Part shown: positions 41,695 through 50,599 of the stretch, piece after piece
Position numbering within the stretch: the first letter of the stretch is position 1
Layout of the letters: each line of letters begins with the position of its first letter
Assembly (NCBI RefSeq): GCF_007680605.1
Contig: NZ_VEIO01000003.1
Location: 269,951 to 333,950, forward strand
Direction: 5' to 3'
DNA: 64,000 nucleotides
From: Paenibacillus xylanexedens
GTDB taxonomy: Bacteria > Bacillota > Bacilli > Paenibacillales > Paenibacillaceae
Notes under the pieces: generated by a model
What the model was told of the DNA's origin: nothing
Seen by the model: the letters and a program-made list of their open reading frames with translations, nothing else
Databases searched by the model: none
Position numbers and translations under genes: made by a program

Positions 41695-42576
41695 CTATCC
41701 TTTCACGGCTCCGAGGGTAATCCCTTTAACGAAGTACCGTTGGATAAACGGGTAGATCATCACGATCGGCAAAATGCTGACCACGATGGATACGTAACGA
41801 ACTTGCAGCGTAGAAACCGCCAGCGCTCCGGATGTCATGGTACCGCCCATCTTCTGCATGACCTCTGGCGAAGCCATGATCAGCACCCTTCGCAGGAACA
41901 TCTGGAGCGGCTGCATATCCTGTTTGCCCAGATACAGTAAGGCCGAGAAAAAATTGTTCCAGTGGAATACGGCGTAGTACAGCGTCAGCACCGCAAGTGT
42001 AGGCTTGATAATCGGAACAGCGAGACGATACAGCATCGTTAACTCGTTTGCACCGTCAATGCTGGCGCTTTCAAAGATTTCATTGGGAATCCCTTCAAAG
42101 GCCGAGCGGCAGATCATGACGTTGAACGTAATTACCAGTACAGGCAGCACCATCACCCAGCGGGTATTGTACAGACCAAGCGAGGTGATCAGCATGTAGA
42201 CCGGAATGAGTCCACCCGAGAAATACATGGTGAAAGCGATAAAAAAGTTCAGCTTGCGCCGCAGAAAAAACTGCTGTCTCGACAACGGGAATGCAGCAAG
42301 GCAAGTCGCTACAATGTTAAGCAGCGTACCCACAACGGTATACCAGACGGTGTTATAAAAGGAAACCCACAGTTCCTTGTATTGCAGTACCATCTTATAT
42401 CCTGAGAGTGTGAACCCTACAGGCCAGAGCACCACTTTTTGTTTATCAATCGCATCCACCGAACTGAAGGAAATGCTGACCACATACAGGAATGGATATA
42501 GCGTGACTACAACCGCCAGAATTGTCAGCAGGTAGACAAAGACATAGAATAATCGGTCACTTCTCGATTTTTGCAT
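41695..42576 (-). CDS. ABC sugar permease, LplC/YtcP-like
   Basis: 293 residues with six membrane segments. The EAA loop is FEGIPNEIFESASIDGANELTMLYRLAVPI, read in pieces around ESASIDGAN, which docks the ATPase. The C-terminal KGITLGAVKG end is typical of LplC-type permeases. It is the second permease of the pectin oligosaccharide importer, 30 bp after the first. Confidence 0.92.
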   Translation of the reverse strand: MQKSRSDRLFYVFVYLLTILAVVVTLYPFLYVVSISFSSVDAIDKQKVVLWPVGFTLSGYKMVLQYKELWVSFYNTVWYTVVGTLLNIVATCLAAFPLSRQQFFLRRKLNFFIAFTMYFSGGLIPVYMLITSLGLYNTRWVMVLPVLVITFNVMICRSAFEGIPNEIFESASIDGANELTMLYRLAVPIIKPTLAVLTLYYAVFHWNNFFSALLYLGKQDMQPLQMFLRRVLIMASPEVMQKMGGTMTSGALAVSTLQVRYVSIVVSILPIVMIYPFIQRYFVKGITLGAVKG

Positions 42577-42605
42577 ACAGGCTCTCCTTTGGATCAGTGT
42601 GTGTC

Positions 42606-43523
42606 TTACCAGAGTGACATTTTGGTCAGGCGGCGAGTCAGGGTATTGGCTGCAAAAACAAGGATAAAGGTGATGATGGAGTTGAATAGTCCAATAGCTG
42701 TGGCGAAGCCATAGTTCTGACCCTCGATCCCCATACGGTACACATAAGTGGACAGTACGTCTGCCGTTTCATATGTAGCTCCGTTATAGAGCAGGTATAC
42801 TTTCTCGAAGCCTACGCTCATAATGCCGCCGAGCGACAGAAGAAGCAGAATCACGATGGTCGGTTTAATGCTTGGCAGAGTGAGATGCCACAACTCCTGG
42901 AACTTGTTCACGCCATCGATTTTGCCGGAGTCATACATCTCGGGGTCAATGCCCATAATGGCTGCGATGTAGATGATGGAGCTGAAACCAAAGCTCTGCC
43001 AGATGTCCGAACTTGTGAAGATGGTACGGAACCAGCTTGCATCCATCATGAAGTTTATTTTTTCCATGCCGAGACTTGCGATCAGGGTGTTGATAATACC
43101 ATCTGTTGGTGATAGGAAGTTGATTATAATACCGGCCACCACAACGGTGGAGATAAAGTGAGGAAGATAAGTTACGGTTTGCGCGAAGCGTTTAAAGGTT
43201 CGGTTCTTAATCTCTACGATGCAGACTGCAAACAGAATCGGGATGGAGAAACCGAACAAGAGTGGCAGAAAGGCAAGCAAAAAGGTATTACGCAGCAGCC
43301 GCCAGAAGTAAATCGAGTTGACGAACTGCTCAAACCAGCGCAGCCCCACCCATTCGCCGCTGAACATGCCCTGACCCGGTATAAAGTTACGAAAGGCAAG
43401 CAGTACACCCGGCATGGGCAGGTACATGAAGATGAGATAATACAGAAAGATTGGTGAGAACATCAGCAGCAAATACTTATCCCGCCGAATCAGACTGAAC
43501 AGCGTGGACATGCGTTTTTTCAA
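42606..43523 (-). CDS. ABC sugar permease, LplB/YteP-like
   Basis: About 305 residues with six membrane segments and the EAA-type loop GIDPEMYDSGKIDGVNKFQ. It is the first gene of the operon. TTG 43523 is preferred because AAGGGGAG lies eight nt before it; ATG 43547 overlaps that ribosome site and ATG 43511 is too far from it. Works with the second permease and binding lipoprotein for import of rhamnogalacturonan or galacturonan oligosaccharides (inferred from operon partners). Confidence 0.9.
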   Translation of the reverse strand: MKKRMSTLFSLIRRDKYLLLMFSPIFLYYLIFMYLPMPGVLLAFRNFIPGQGMFSGEWVGLRWFEQFVNSIYFWRLLRNTFLLAFLPLLFGFSIPILFAVCIVEIKNRTFKRFAQTVTYLPHFISTVVVAGIIINFLSPTDGIINTLIASLGMEKINFMMDASWFRTIFTSSDIWQSFGFSSIIYIAAIMGIDPEMYDSGKIDGVNKFQELWHLTLPSIKPTIVILLLLSLGGIMSVGFEKVYLLYNGATYETADVLSTYVYRMGIEGQNYGFATAIGLFNSIITFILVFAANTLTRRLTKMSLW

Positions 43524-43548
43524 CGTAAACACTCCCCTTCGTCTCAAA

Positions 43549-43564
43549 ATTACAACGTTTGAAT
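43549..43564. promoter_or_regulatory. Secondary LacI-type half-operator
   Basis: ATTACAACGTTTGAAT matches the perfect palindrome at 43724 in its left half (ATTACAACGTT) and lies 26 bp before the first permease start. It could allow repression loops. Confidence 0.45.
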
Positions 43565-43723
43565 TTTTTAATAAAAAAAATCTCTATTCCCCTAACACAT
43601 CTGATATTGGGCCAACTCCAATTTTGTAGAAATCCATACTATATCGTATAGATTATAGAAAAACGCGTTAGTTCAATCTCATTCCCGTCTCAATTATGCC
43701 TTATCAAATCTTACATCCCCCAT

Positions 43724-43741
43724 AATTACAACGTTGTAATT
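43724..43741. promoter_or_regulatory. Perfect 18-bp palindromic operator for the pectin operon
   Basis: AATTACAACGTTGTAATT is its own reverse complement. It is about 200 bp upstream of the first permease gene and has the central CG of LacI-family sites. Confidence 0.7.
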
Positions 43742-43751
43742 TTAATTTAAA

Positions 43752-43765
43752 TGAATACGCTTACA
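43752..43765. promoter_or_regulatory. Candidate cre site next to the palindrome
   Basis: TGAATACGCTTACA matches cre at 13 of 14 positions and lies 10 bp from the LacI-type palindrome, so both carbon source and inducer can act here. The remainder of the 43566-43893 spacer shows no gene. Confidence 0.6.
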
Positions 43766-43893
43766 TAAACTTTTTTCTCATCTTAGCAGAGTCTTGAATG
43801 TTTAGCAACAACAAAATCAGGGACACCTTGTAACTTTTAAAAATATCCCCACCGATGCATACGCAAATTGCCTGATACCTGTATTCGAATACG

Positions 43894-43931
43894 AAAAAAA
43901 GAGGCAGAAATCGTGTTGCTATTCTGCCTCA
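43894..43931 (-). terminator. Terminator of the AraC gene
   Basis: GAGGCAGAA pairs with TTCTGCCTC. On the minus strand a TTTTTTT run follows. Confidence 0.8.
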
Positions 43932-43951
43932 ACATGTATGACTACTGCATA

Positions 43952-44836
43952 TCATAACTGATTGCGGAACTGCATCGGTGTCACACCCTTGACGCGCTGA
44001 AACGCTCTGTAGAACTGACTGACATGCGAGAATCCCAGTGCAAAGCTGATTGCCGTCACCGATTCGGTTGTATTACGCAGACAACGGACGGCTTCCTCCA
44101 CACGTAAATTCAGTAGATACTGGTACGGTGTTGAACCCGTCAACATCTTGAACGAGCGCATAAAATGGTACCTGCTCTGGTGCGCTACCGTTGCCATCGA
44201 GTCAATATCTATCGCGCTTGTAAAATCACTGTGAATGTACTCCAATACACGCTGCATATGAGGATCTATTCCTGGATTACTTCCGGCTGCACCAAGGAAA
44301 TAAGGTCGATTATGACAAGGCAGCGATAGTCCCTCTGTTTTCCCGGACCATATGGAGCCAGCTTCTCTTGCCAATCCGTGCGAATACCCGGATATAGATA
44401 ATATGCGTTCAAGATACTGCTCTACTGCCAGCTCAGTCTCCTGAATGAGCAACGGGTCCGGTTCATCCTCCAGCCCGGTCACATGCCAACCCCGGAACAG
44501 CCTGCTGATCTCCGCGGGATCAAAAGCTTGAGTGACCTGTAATTCTGAAGGGACTGCTGTTGAACTCTGATTCGCAAGCCTTCCCGGCAGGTTACGAAAT
44601 TTGATCACAATGACGGCTGCATCAGAACCAATCTCAAAAAAGTGCTCCGTCCGGGGATGGGCAATGATTCCTGATCCGGCCTGCAATGAATATGTCTGTT
44701 GTTCCTGCACCAGCAAGCATTGACCCTTAATTGGCAGGGTTACCTGATACCAATCATCATGAACATGGGGTTCATTGGCGAACCCGCCAGAAGCTTTCCA
44801 TAACTCCAAACCATTGAATGCCATGTTTAATTCCAT
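43952..44836 (-). CDS. AraC family transcriptional regulator
   Basis: 294 residues. The N-terminal cupin-like ligand domain (about 10-90) has HVHDDWYQVTLPIKGQC; the C-terminal double helix-turn-helix (about 195-293) has DIDSMATVAHQSRYHFMRSFK, TPYQYLLNLRVEEA and ISFALGFSHVSQFYRAFQRVKGVTP in separate segments. The ATG follows AGGTGAGAAACG. It is divergent from the Fsr-type exporter gene at 44952, its probable target. Ligand unknown. Confidence 0.9.
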   Translation of the reverse strand: MELNMAFNGLELWKASGGFANEPHVHDDWYQVTLPIKGQCLLVQEQQTYSLQAGSGIIAHPRTEHFFEIGSDAAVIVIKFRNLPGRLANQSSTAVPSELQVTQAFDPAEISRLFRGWHVTGLEDEPDPLLIQETELAVEQYLERILSISGYSHGLAREAGSIWSGKTEGLSLPCHNRPYFLGAAGSNPGIDPHMQRVLEYIHSDFTSAIDIDSMATVAHQSRYHFMRSFKMLTGSTPYQYLLNLRVEEAVRCLRNTTESVTAISFALGFSHVSQFYRAFQRVKGVTPMQFRNQL

Positions 44837-44951
44837 CGTTTCTCACCTGCTGACATTATAGCAAATCGTGCTTGTTTTCCAAGCACTTTTCACAAAGACA
44901 AGCTCTATAACAATCTTTTATTATGGATAAAAATATCCGAGGTGATCTAAA

Positions 44952-46181
44952 ATGGCTCAAGCCGCCCTAAACAAAATTCAATTAAACCACGCAGCAAACT
45001 GGGCCCTTGCAGGGGTGAGCTTCGCCCATCTGCTGAATGATGCCATGCAAACGGTGGTTACATCTGCCTTCCCGCTGTTTCAACAAGCCATGCATCTCAG
45101 CTTTGCACAGATGGGCTGGATTGCCTTTGCACTAAACATCACTGCTTCGGTGCTGCAACCGCTGGTCGGATATATATCCGATCGCAAACCCATGCCTATT
45201 CTGCTGCCTGGCGGCATGGTATTTTCCCTGTTCGGGATTCTCGGCTTCGCTTTCTCGTCATCGTTATGGATGCTGCTCGTATCCGCATCGCTGATTGGCA
45301 TCGGCTCATCCATTCTTCATCCCGAATCCTCGCGTGTTGCACATCTGGCTGCTGGTCGAGGGCGCGGTATGGCACAGTCCATCTTTCAGGTTGGCGGGAA
45401 TACGGGACAAGCTCTCGCTCCCCTATTGGTGGCTTTTGTGCTTCTTCCCCATGGTCAGTTACAATTTCTATGGCTAATGGCCTTTGCACTTATCGGCATC
45501 CTTATCCAGGCTTCAGTCAGCCGTTGGTACAAAAACAAGCTGAACGTTGTACGCCCCCATCGGACACAGTCCGTACAGCACGCGCTGCATGAATCAGAAG
45601 CAACGCCTCAGCCTGTGAGTCGAAGACGAATCGTCATATCCATGAGCGTTCTCATCCTGTTGTTATTCTCCAAGTTTGTTTATATTGCGGCTATGACAGG
45701 GTACTACGCCTTCTATTACACGGATGTGCATCATCTTCCACTCTCCAAGGCGCAGCTCTGCTTGTTTATCCTTCAGTTTGCAGGCATGGTTGGAACCCTG
45801 CTTGGCGGACCACTCGCAGATCGTTATGGGCGTAAACCGATGATCTGGTTTTCCATTGCAGGTACGGCTCCGTTCTCACTGTTGCTCCCGTATGCAGGTC
45901 CCGTCCTATCTATGGTGTTATGCGGTATTATTGGTTTAATCCTGATGTCGGGCTTCAGTGTTATTATTGTCTACGCGCAGGAATTGCTGCCGCGTCACAT
46001 TGGAACCGTATCAGGTTTGTTTTTTGGCCTGTCATTTGGTATGGCTGGGCTGGGCTCGGTTGTCATTGGTTCTCTGATCGATGTGACCAGCATTTCCTTC
46101 GTCATCCGATTATGTTCCTTTTTGCCCCTGATCGGCGTGTGTGCCGTATTCTTGCGCAGTGATCCAGCCGCTAAAGCTTAA
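44952..46181 (+). CDS. MFS exporter, fosmidomycin-resistance (Fsr) type
   Basis: 409 residues with 12 membrane segments. The start SFAHLLNDAMQTVVTSAFPLF and HPESSRVAHLAAGRGRGMAQSIFQVGGN are characteristic of the Fsr group. ADRYGRKPM is the loop between TM8 and TM9. Family members expel fosmidomycin and related compounds. ATG follows GAGGTGATC. Divergent from the AraC gene; the gap of 115 bp is their shared promoter region. Confidence 0.88.
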   Translation: MAQAALNKIQLNHAANWALAGVSFAHLLNDAMQTVVTSAFPLFQQAMHLSFAQMGWIAFALNITASVLQPLVGYISDRKPMPILLPGGMVFSLFGILGFAFSSSLWMLLVSASLIGIGSSILHPESSRVAHLAAGRGRGMAQSIFQVGGNTGQALAPLLVAFVLLPHGQLQFLWLMAFALIGILIQASVSRWYKNKLNVVRPHRTQSVQHALHESEATPQPVSRRRIVISMSVLILLLFSKFVYIAAMTGYYAFYYTDVHHLPLSKAQLCLFILQFAGMVGTLLGGPLADRYGRKPMIWFSIAGTAPFSLLLPYAGPVLSMVLCGIIGLILMSGFSVIIVYAQELLPRHIGTVSGLFFGLSFGMAGLGSVVIGSLIDVTSISFVIRLCSFLPLIGVCAVFLRSDPAAKA

Positions 46182-46267
46182 CAAGCTATTGAAACCTCCA
46201 TGGCAGGTTCAATACAATTAGTGGAGAAGCGGAAGCGCGATATTGAACAGAGAGGAGGCATCGTTAG

Positions 46268-47053
46268 ATGATCATTGATGTACAGCATGTGACTTGGAAA
46301 AGAGGAGATCTCACTCTGCTGCACGATGTCAGCTGGCGTGTAAACAGAGGCGAACACTGGGCGCTGCTTGGCCTGAACGGCTCCGGCAAAACAACGCTCC
46401 TCAATATGATTACCGGTTATTTATGGCCTACGGAAGGAAGAATCTCAGTACTGGGTCATGAATATGGCAGTGTAGATCTGAGGGAGCTTCGAAAATCGAT
46501 TGGCTGGGTAAGCTCCTCCCTGCAGGAGAAACTGTACGCTTCTGATCGCACGCAATATGTCGTGATTAGTGGGAAACACGCTACAATTGGTCTGTATGAC
46601 AAACTGGCAGACCAAGATTTGGATCAGGCGATGCACTGGATGCAAACGCTGGGCTGCCAGCATCTGTGGGATCGCGAGTATCGCACCTGCTCGCAGGGGG
46701 AGAAGCAGAAACTGCTCATTGCCCGTGCCCTGATGGCGAATCCACAGCTGCTCATTCTGGATGAGCCTTGTAACGGGCTTGATCTGTTCTCCAGAGAGCA
46801 TCTACTAGACAGCATCGGTGAACTGACGGCACGTTCAGACGCACCTTCGCTGATCTATGTTACGCATCACACCGAGGAGATTCTGCCCGTCTTCCGGCAC
46901 AGCCTTTTTCTCCGTCGGGGTGAAATTTTCGGCAGCGGATTAACTGCTGATCTGATGACACAGGTTGTATTAAGTGATTTCTTTGAAGCTCCGGTAGAAG
47001 TAGATCAGCATGGAGAACGGGTTTATGTACGAGCAACAGCATCCAAAGGTTAA
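46268..47053 (+). CDS. Orphan ABC transporter ATPase (YlmA-like)
   Basis: 261 residues. Walker A is GLNGSGKTT (about 36-44), the signature is CSQGEKQK, Walker B is LLILDEPCNGLD and the switch His follows in VTHHTEE. No permease gene is nearby, as in the YlmA/ModF group, whose partners are unknown. A good AGAGGAGG site precedes the ATG. It is 86 bp after the Fsr gene and may be cotranscribed. The signature has SQGE instead of the usual SGGQ. Confidence 0.85.
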   Translation: MIIDVQHVTWKRGDLTLLHDVSWRVNRGEHWALLGLNGSGKTTLLNMITGYLWPTEGRISVLGHEYGSVDLRELRKSIGWVSSSLQEKLYASDRTQYVVISGKHATIGLYDKLADQDLDQAMHWMQTLGCQHLWDREYRTCSQGEKQKLLIARALMANPQLLILDEPCNGLDLFSREHLLDSIGELTARSDAPSLIYVTHHTEEILPVFRHSLFLRRGEIFGSGLTADLMTQVVLSDFFEAPVEVDQHGERVYVRATASKG

Positions 47054-47097
47054 AATTATCCGCATCCCATCGGAACAGAGAAAGGCAAAATGAAACG

Positions 47098-47144
47098 AGA
47101 AAGCCCAAAGACTTATCCACATGTGGATAGTTTTTGGGCTTTCT
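47098..47144. terminator. Bidirectional terminator after the ABC ATPase
   Basis: AGAAAGCCCAAA pairs with TTTGGGCTTTCT, with the perfect inner palindrome ATCCACATGTGGAT. Confidence 0.8.
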
Positions 47145-47235
47145 ACTCCTATATATTGTGTTATCCACGGTTTTCTGTGTAAAACTTTCGCTAAACTGAG
47201 TATAACTTCGCTTCTAAGTTTGCCTCTTCCTAAGC

Positions 47236-47964
47236 CTATTTTCGTGCGGAGAGAAACAGAAAAAGCGGAATACGCTGTCTGCGCTGATACGTCTCCTCAT
47301 CGACGAACTCCGCCCGCCTCGGTGCTGATTCACGCAATTGCTCCACTCGGAATCCAGCTTCCTGCAGGGCCATGTAATACGATTCAATGGTACGGTGCAT
47401 TTTCTGGACGGAACCGCCAAGCCACCGCTGCTCCCGAAACCCTTCAACGAAGTATTGATCTACGATCCAATTGGTTCGTGTTCCGGAGGGCTGCAGCGTT
47501 GAAGTTATCACCGGGTGTTCTACCGAGAAAACAAAGACTCCCTCCTTTTTAAGTGCGCCATACACTTTGCGAAAGAGGCTTTCAACATCCTCGATGTAGT
47601 GGATCGCCAATCTTGAAATGGCAAGGTCATATGAATTTACAGGATACGTCCACTCTTCAAGATAAGATTGCTCAATCCGGGCATTCAATCCCTGAACGGA
47701 CTTGCGGGCAACCCGAACCATATTCGTTGAACCTTCGACACCTGTATAAGCCAAGCCATTATACCTCTCGGCGAGTAGTTCTACAGCAAATTTTGCGTCT
47801 CCGCAGCCGAGATCGAGAATATGTTTACCAGTAACATCCCCGATCATCTCCAGCATAACCGGTCGCTCCAACGTATCATTGGCGTTATCCTGACCTTGCC
47901 GACGTTCCATATACGTCTCAAATACCGCGTCATTATCGTAAAAATCAGAACCTCTTTCACTCAT
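47236..47964 (-). CDS. Class I SAM-dependent methyltransferase
   Basis: 242 residues. Motif I is ILDLGCGDAKFA, followed by the acidic VEGS loop, YDLAISRLAIHY (motif IV) and VFSVEHP. This fits small-molecule methyltransferases of the Methyltransf_11 type. ATG 47964 has AGGT/GGAGG upstream; the in-frame ATG at 47982 overlaps that ribosome site. Substrate unknown; a stand-alone gene. Confidence 0.82.
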   Translation of the reverse strand: MSERGSDFYDNDAVFETYMERRQGQDNANDTLERPVMLEMIGDVTGKHILDLGCGDAKFAVELLAERYNGLAYTGVEGSTNMVRVARKSVQGLNARIEQSYLEEWTYPVNSYDLAISRLAIHYIEDVESLFRKVYGALKKEGVFVFSVEHPVITSTLQPSGTRTNWIVDQYFVEGFREQRWLGGSVQKMHRTIESYYMALQEAGFRVEQLRESAPRRAEFVDEETYQRRQRIPLFLFLSARK

Positions 47965-48069
47965 ACCTGCACAGACCTCCATATTATGAGTTATACTCTA
48001 GTCCGGTTCACCCTGCTACCCACTATAATCTGTAAAAGTATACCGGATTCAGGCAACCTTCACCATAAT

Positions 48070-48108
48070 AAAAAAGCTGCTTGCCGGAGTTTAGTCCGCA
48101 AACAGCCT
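48070..48108 (-). terminator. Terminator of the exopolysaccharide operon
   Basis: On the minus strand GGCTGTTTGCGGA pairs with TCCGGCAAGCAGC around a short loop, followed by TTTTTTATT. Confidence 0.85.
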
Positions 48109-48136
48109 TCTTGGCAAACTTTTGGTTCGTTTATCC

Positions 48137-49432
48137 CTAGCCAAATCGCTCTGTTTTGTACCATTTGCTCTCGCGTTTTCGAATCTTGTCCATCAGCAGA
48201 TTATAGAAAGCACGAATCGAGATCAAAATGAAGAGCTGAGCATAGGTGAAATACGATACGCACGCATAGATAAAGTTACGGGTGTTGCTCTGCCCGATAT
48301 CTGCCGCCAGTGCCAGATTGATCTGAAGAACATAGATAAAATACATCAGTGCCCAACCAATAACCAGGTAGACGTAGGCGTCCCCGGCAAACTGGAATGG
48401 AGAACTGACCTCCGGTTTGAATATTGCGATAACCTGATAAACAAGGTTAACCACAAAGATAATGTCCGACACAATAATAGCCAACATAAACCAGAAGTAA
48501 CTGACCGCATAGTAGAGGACAAGCAATTTATTGCGCCAGCTGGAACGGTTGAACAGGTTATGAATGTTGTCCAGAACTACCTGGTAATTCCCCTTGGCCC
48601 AGCGTTCACGCTGTTTCATGTATACACCAAGCTGTTCCGGTTCCTGCTGATACGCTTCCGCTTGCGGCGCAAGGGCAACCAGCTGTCCCCGGTTCATAAT
48701 TTCAAACGACAACGCCGTATCTTCCGTAATGGCCGTCACATCCCATCCGCCAATTTCCCGGATCAGGCTTGTCTTAATAATATAATTCGTGCCCGGAATT
48801 GTCCCCAGCTTAAAAAGCTCCCACAGCCCGGTGTGATAGACACGCTGAGACGTGATAATTTCGAGATTAATACATTTGGAGAGAAAATTCTGCCCGCGGT
48901 TACGCGCTTTGTTTCGGCCAAACACGACCCCGTACTGTTCAGGATTCTCCAGTGATTTTTGCGCGAGGAACATCAGTGAATTTCGCTCCGGTGCAGCGTC
49001 TGCATCAAATATACAGATCCAGTCTCCGGTTGCCAGTTCCAGTCCATCGTTGAGCGCACCAGATTTGCCACCCGTACCTTTGCGTTCAAGTACGGTAACG
49101 TTACGGTGCACATAACTGGTCTGTCCAAGGAACGATTTTAACCGATCGGCTGTGTCATCCGTGCAATTATCTGCAATGACAATGACCTGCACCTTATCCT
49201 CCGGATAGTTCAGTCGCAAGATATGCTCCACTGTTGCCACGATGACCAGACCTTCGTTATGGGCAGGTACCATAACCGTGACGTTCGGATAATGATCCAT
49301 ATTTTCCGGAATCTGAATGCCCTTCTTCTCCTGCTTGTGGATAAAACGAATAGCCCCGGCCATAATGACGATCGATTCGAACACAGCGATCCAAATACTG
49401 AATATCGATAAGATCAGAATGAAATCAGCCAT
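48137..49432 (-). CDS. Processive family-2 glycosyltransferase (YdaM-like)
   Basis: 431 residues. One membrane segment (about 2-25) precedes the cytoplasmic GT2 domain: VPAHNEG, IADNCTDD, FDADAAPE, TEDTALS and the processive motif QRERWAKGN. Three to four C-terminal membrane segments form the export channel. The architecture matches bacterial cellulose/PNAG-type synthases. ATG 49432 follows GGAGGAAAACGG. It overlaps the 47-residue peptide gene, the degenerate GGDEF gene is next upstream, and the set resembles B. subtilis ydaJKLMN. Confidence 0.9.
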   Translation of the reverse strand: MADFILILSIFSIWIAVFESIVIMAGAIRFIHKQEKKGIQIPENMDHYPNVTVMVPAHNEGLVIVATVEHILRLNYPEDKVQVIVIADNCTDDTADRLKSFLGQTSYVHRNVTVLERKGTGGKSGALNDGLELATGDWICIFDADAAPERNSLMFLAQKSLENPEQYGVVFGRNKARNRGQNFLSKCINLEIITSQRVYHTGLWELFKLGTIPGTNYIIKTSLIREIGGWDVTAITEDTALSFEIMNRGQLVALAPQAEAYQQEPEQLGVYMKQRERWAKGNYQVVLDNIHNLFNRSSWRNKLLVLYYAVSYFWFMLAIIVSDIIFVVNLVYQVIAIFKPEVSSPFQFAGDAYVYLVIGWALMYFIYVLQINLALAADIGQSNTRNFIYACVSYFTYAQLFILISIRAFYNLLMDKIRKRESKWYKTERFG

Positions 49433-49568
49433 CCGTTTTCCTCCGATCATACCTTCGAATTACTCTTGAGCGAAATCGGAGCGTGGCAATCGTTAATCCG
49501 ATGGTAAACACCACAAAAATACAACTGACGGCAATACAGATCGGGATAAACCAGGACATATAATCCAT
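49425..49568 (-). CDS. 47-residue single-span membrane peptide of the EPS operon
   Basis: One hydrophobic segment (about 6-29, WFIPICIAVSCIFVVFTIG) and a basic C-terminal tail (RFRSRVIRRYDRRK). The ATG at 49568 follows AAAGGAGCGAGG, and its stop overlaps the glycosyltransferase start by eight nt, so translation is coupled. Position and shape suggest a small synthase partner, like other short subunits of GT2 exopolysaccharide machines. No family recognised. Confidence 0.65.
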   Translation of the reverse strand: MDYMSWFIPICIAVSCIFVVFTIGLTIATLRFRSRVIRRYDRRKTDG

Positions 49569-49586
49569 CCGCCTCGCTCCTTTCGG

Positions 49587-50462
49587 TTAAATATATTCCC
49601 CGATTAAATCCGTCTCCGTGTTTCGTTCCAGCGCTGCCAGGACAGCGTCAAGATTGTCATACTTGCTGAATTGTTCCTTCTGAAAAACCAGTGCACCTGA
49701 TTTGATAATGGTCTGGAGCTGGTTCCCCTTTTTATCGAGCACATCCAAATCCATAATATTTTTTTTAATCCTTCGCGTTAACATAGGCAGGTAATCCACA
49801 TTGACCATCGGACACAAAATGACAAATCGTCCGCGGTCTACAAAAAATTTGTGATCCTCATATCGAATTTGCTTCTGAATCGACTGTGAGATCTCAAGCA
49901 GCAACTGGGAATATCGAACTGAACCAAGCGACTCCTGCACAAGCGGCAGAAATTCAATCTTAAACATGGCGATGCTGAATCCATAGCAGTCTGAATAACG
50001 TCTGGCAAGGTTGCTCTGTTTAACCAATGTATCTCCAAGCGCTTCCTTATTGCCCAGCGTTGTATCCAGATCGATCTCTGGATTATAATCCTTCATCTGC
50101 TCCAGACGTTCGATCACCCGTGCACTTCGCACAAGTCTTCTTTTGATATAAGCAGCAATTGCCGTGTTCGCCGGAATAAGCAGCCACCAGGAAAACACGA
50201 GCGCATTGGGTTCTGCAAAAGTCACGAGCCACACAAAATAAGTGACCAAGTATACAAATATCAGTACGACGGATACACCGACAGGAAGCAAAAGCCCTGC
50301 GGCTAGCGCCCCTAATGACGCTATGCTAAATACAACATCCAGCTTGGTGTAGCTTTGATTCATGTACAAGTGGAGATATACAAAGAACTGCTGTACGATG
50401 GCGAGACTAATCAAGATTGCGTAACCCCAGGCCAGACGCTGGGTAGGTGCGTTATTTCTCAT
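49587..50462 (-). CDS. Membrane protein with degenerate GGDEF domain (YdaK-like)
   Basis: 291 residues. Three to four N-terminal membrane segments (about 10-110) are followed by a GGDEF-fold domain. In place of the GG(D/E)EF active loop it reads FFVDRGRFVIL, so cyclase activity is unlikely. B. subtilis YdaK is such a degenerate c-di-GMP receptor acting on an exopolysaccharide synthase. ATG 50462 follows AGAAGGAGG. It is located between the GH8-like protein and the peptide/glycosyltransferase pair; ligand binding is inferred. Confidence 0.78.
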   Translation of the reverse strand: MRNNAPTQRLAWGYAILISLAIVQQFFVYLHLYMNQSYTKLDVVFSIASLGALAAGLLLPVGVSVVLIFVYLVTYFVWLVTFAEPNALVFSWWLLIPANTAIAAYIKRRLVRSARVIERLEQMKDYNPEIDLDTTLGNKEALGDTLVKQSNLARRYSDCYGFSIAMFKIEFLPLVQESLGSVRYSQLLLEISQSIQKQIRYEDHKFFVDRGRFVILCPMVNVDYLPMLTRRIKKNIMDLDVLDKKGNQLQTIIKSGALVFQKEQFSKYDNLDAVLAALERNTETDLIGEYI

Positions 50463-50599
50463 AGTCCTCCTTCTCTGCATCGAATTTCAGAATGACTCGG
50501 TGCCAACACCTCTTTTTTATTAACCGAAACTTCAACAAAAATCGACAATTAAAGACAATAATATAGTAACATATAATCTCGGATTATATAAATAAATTT

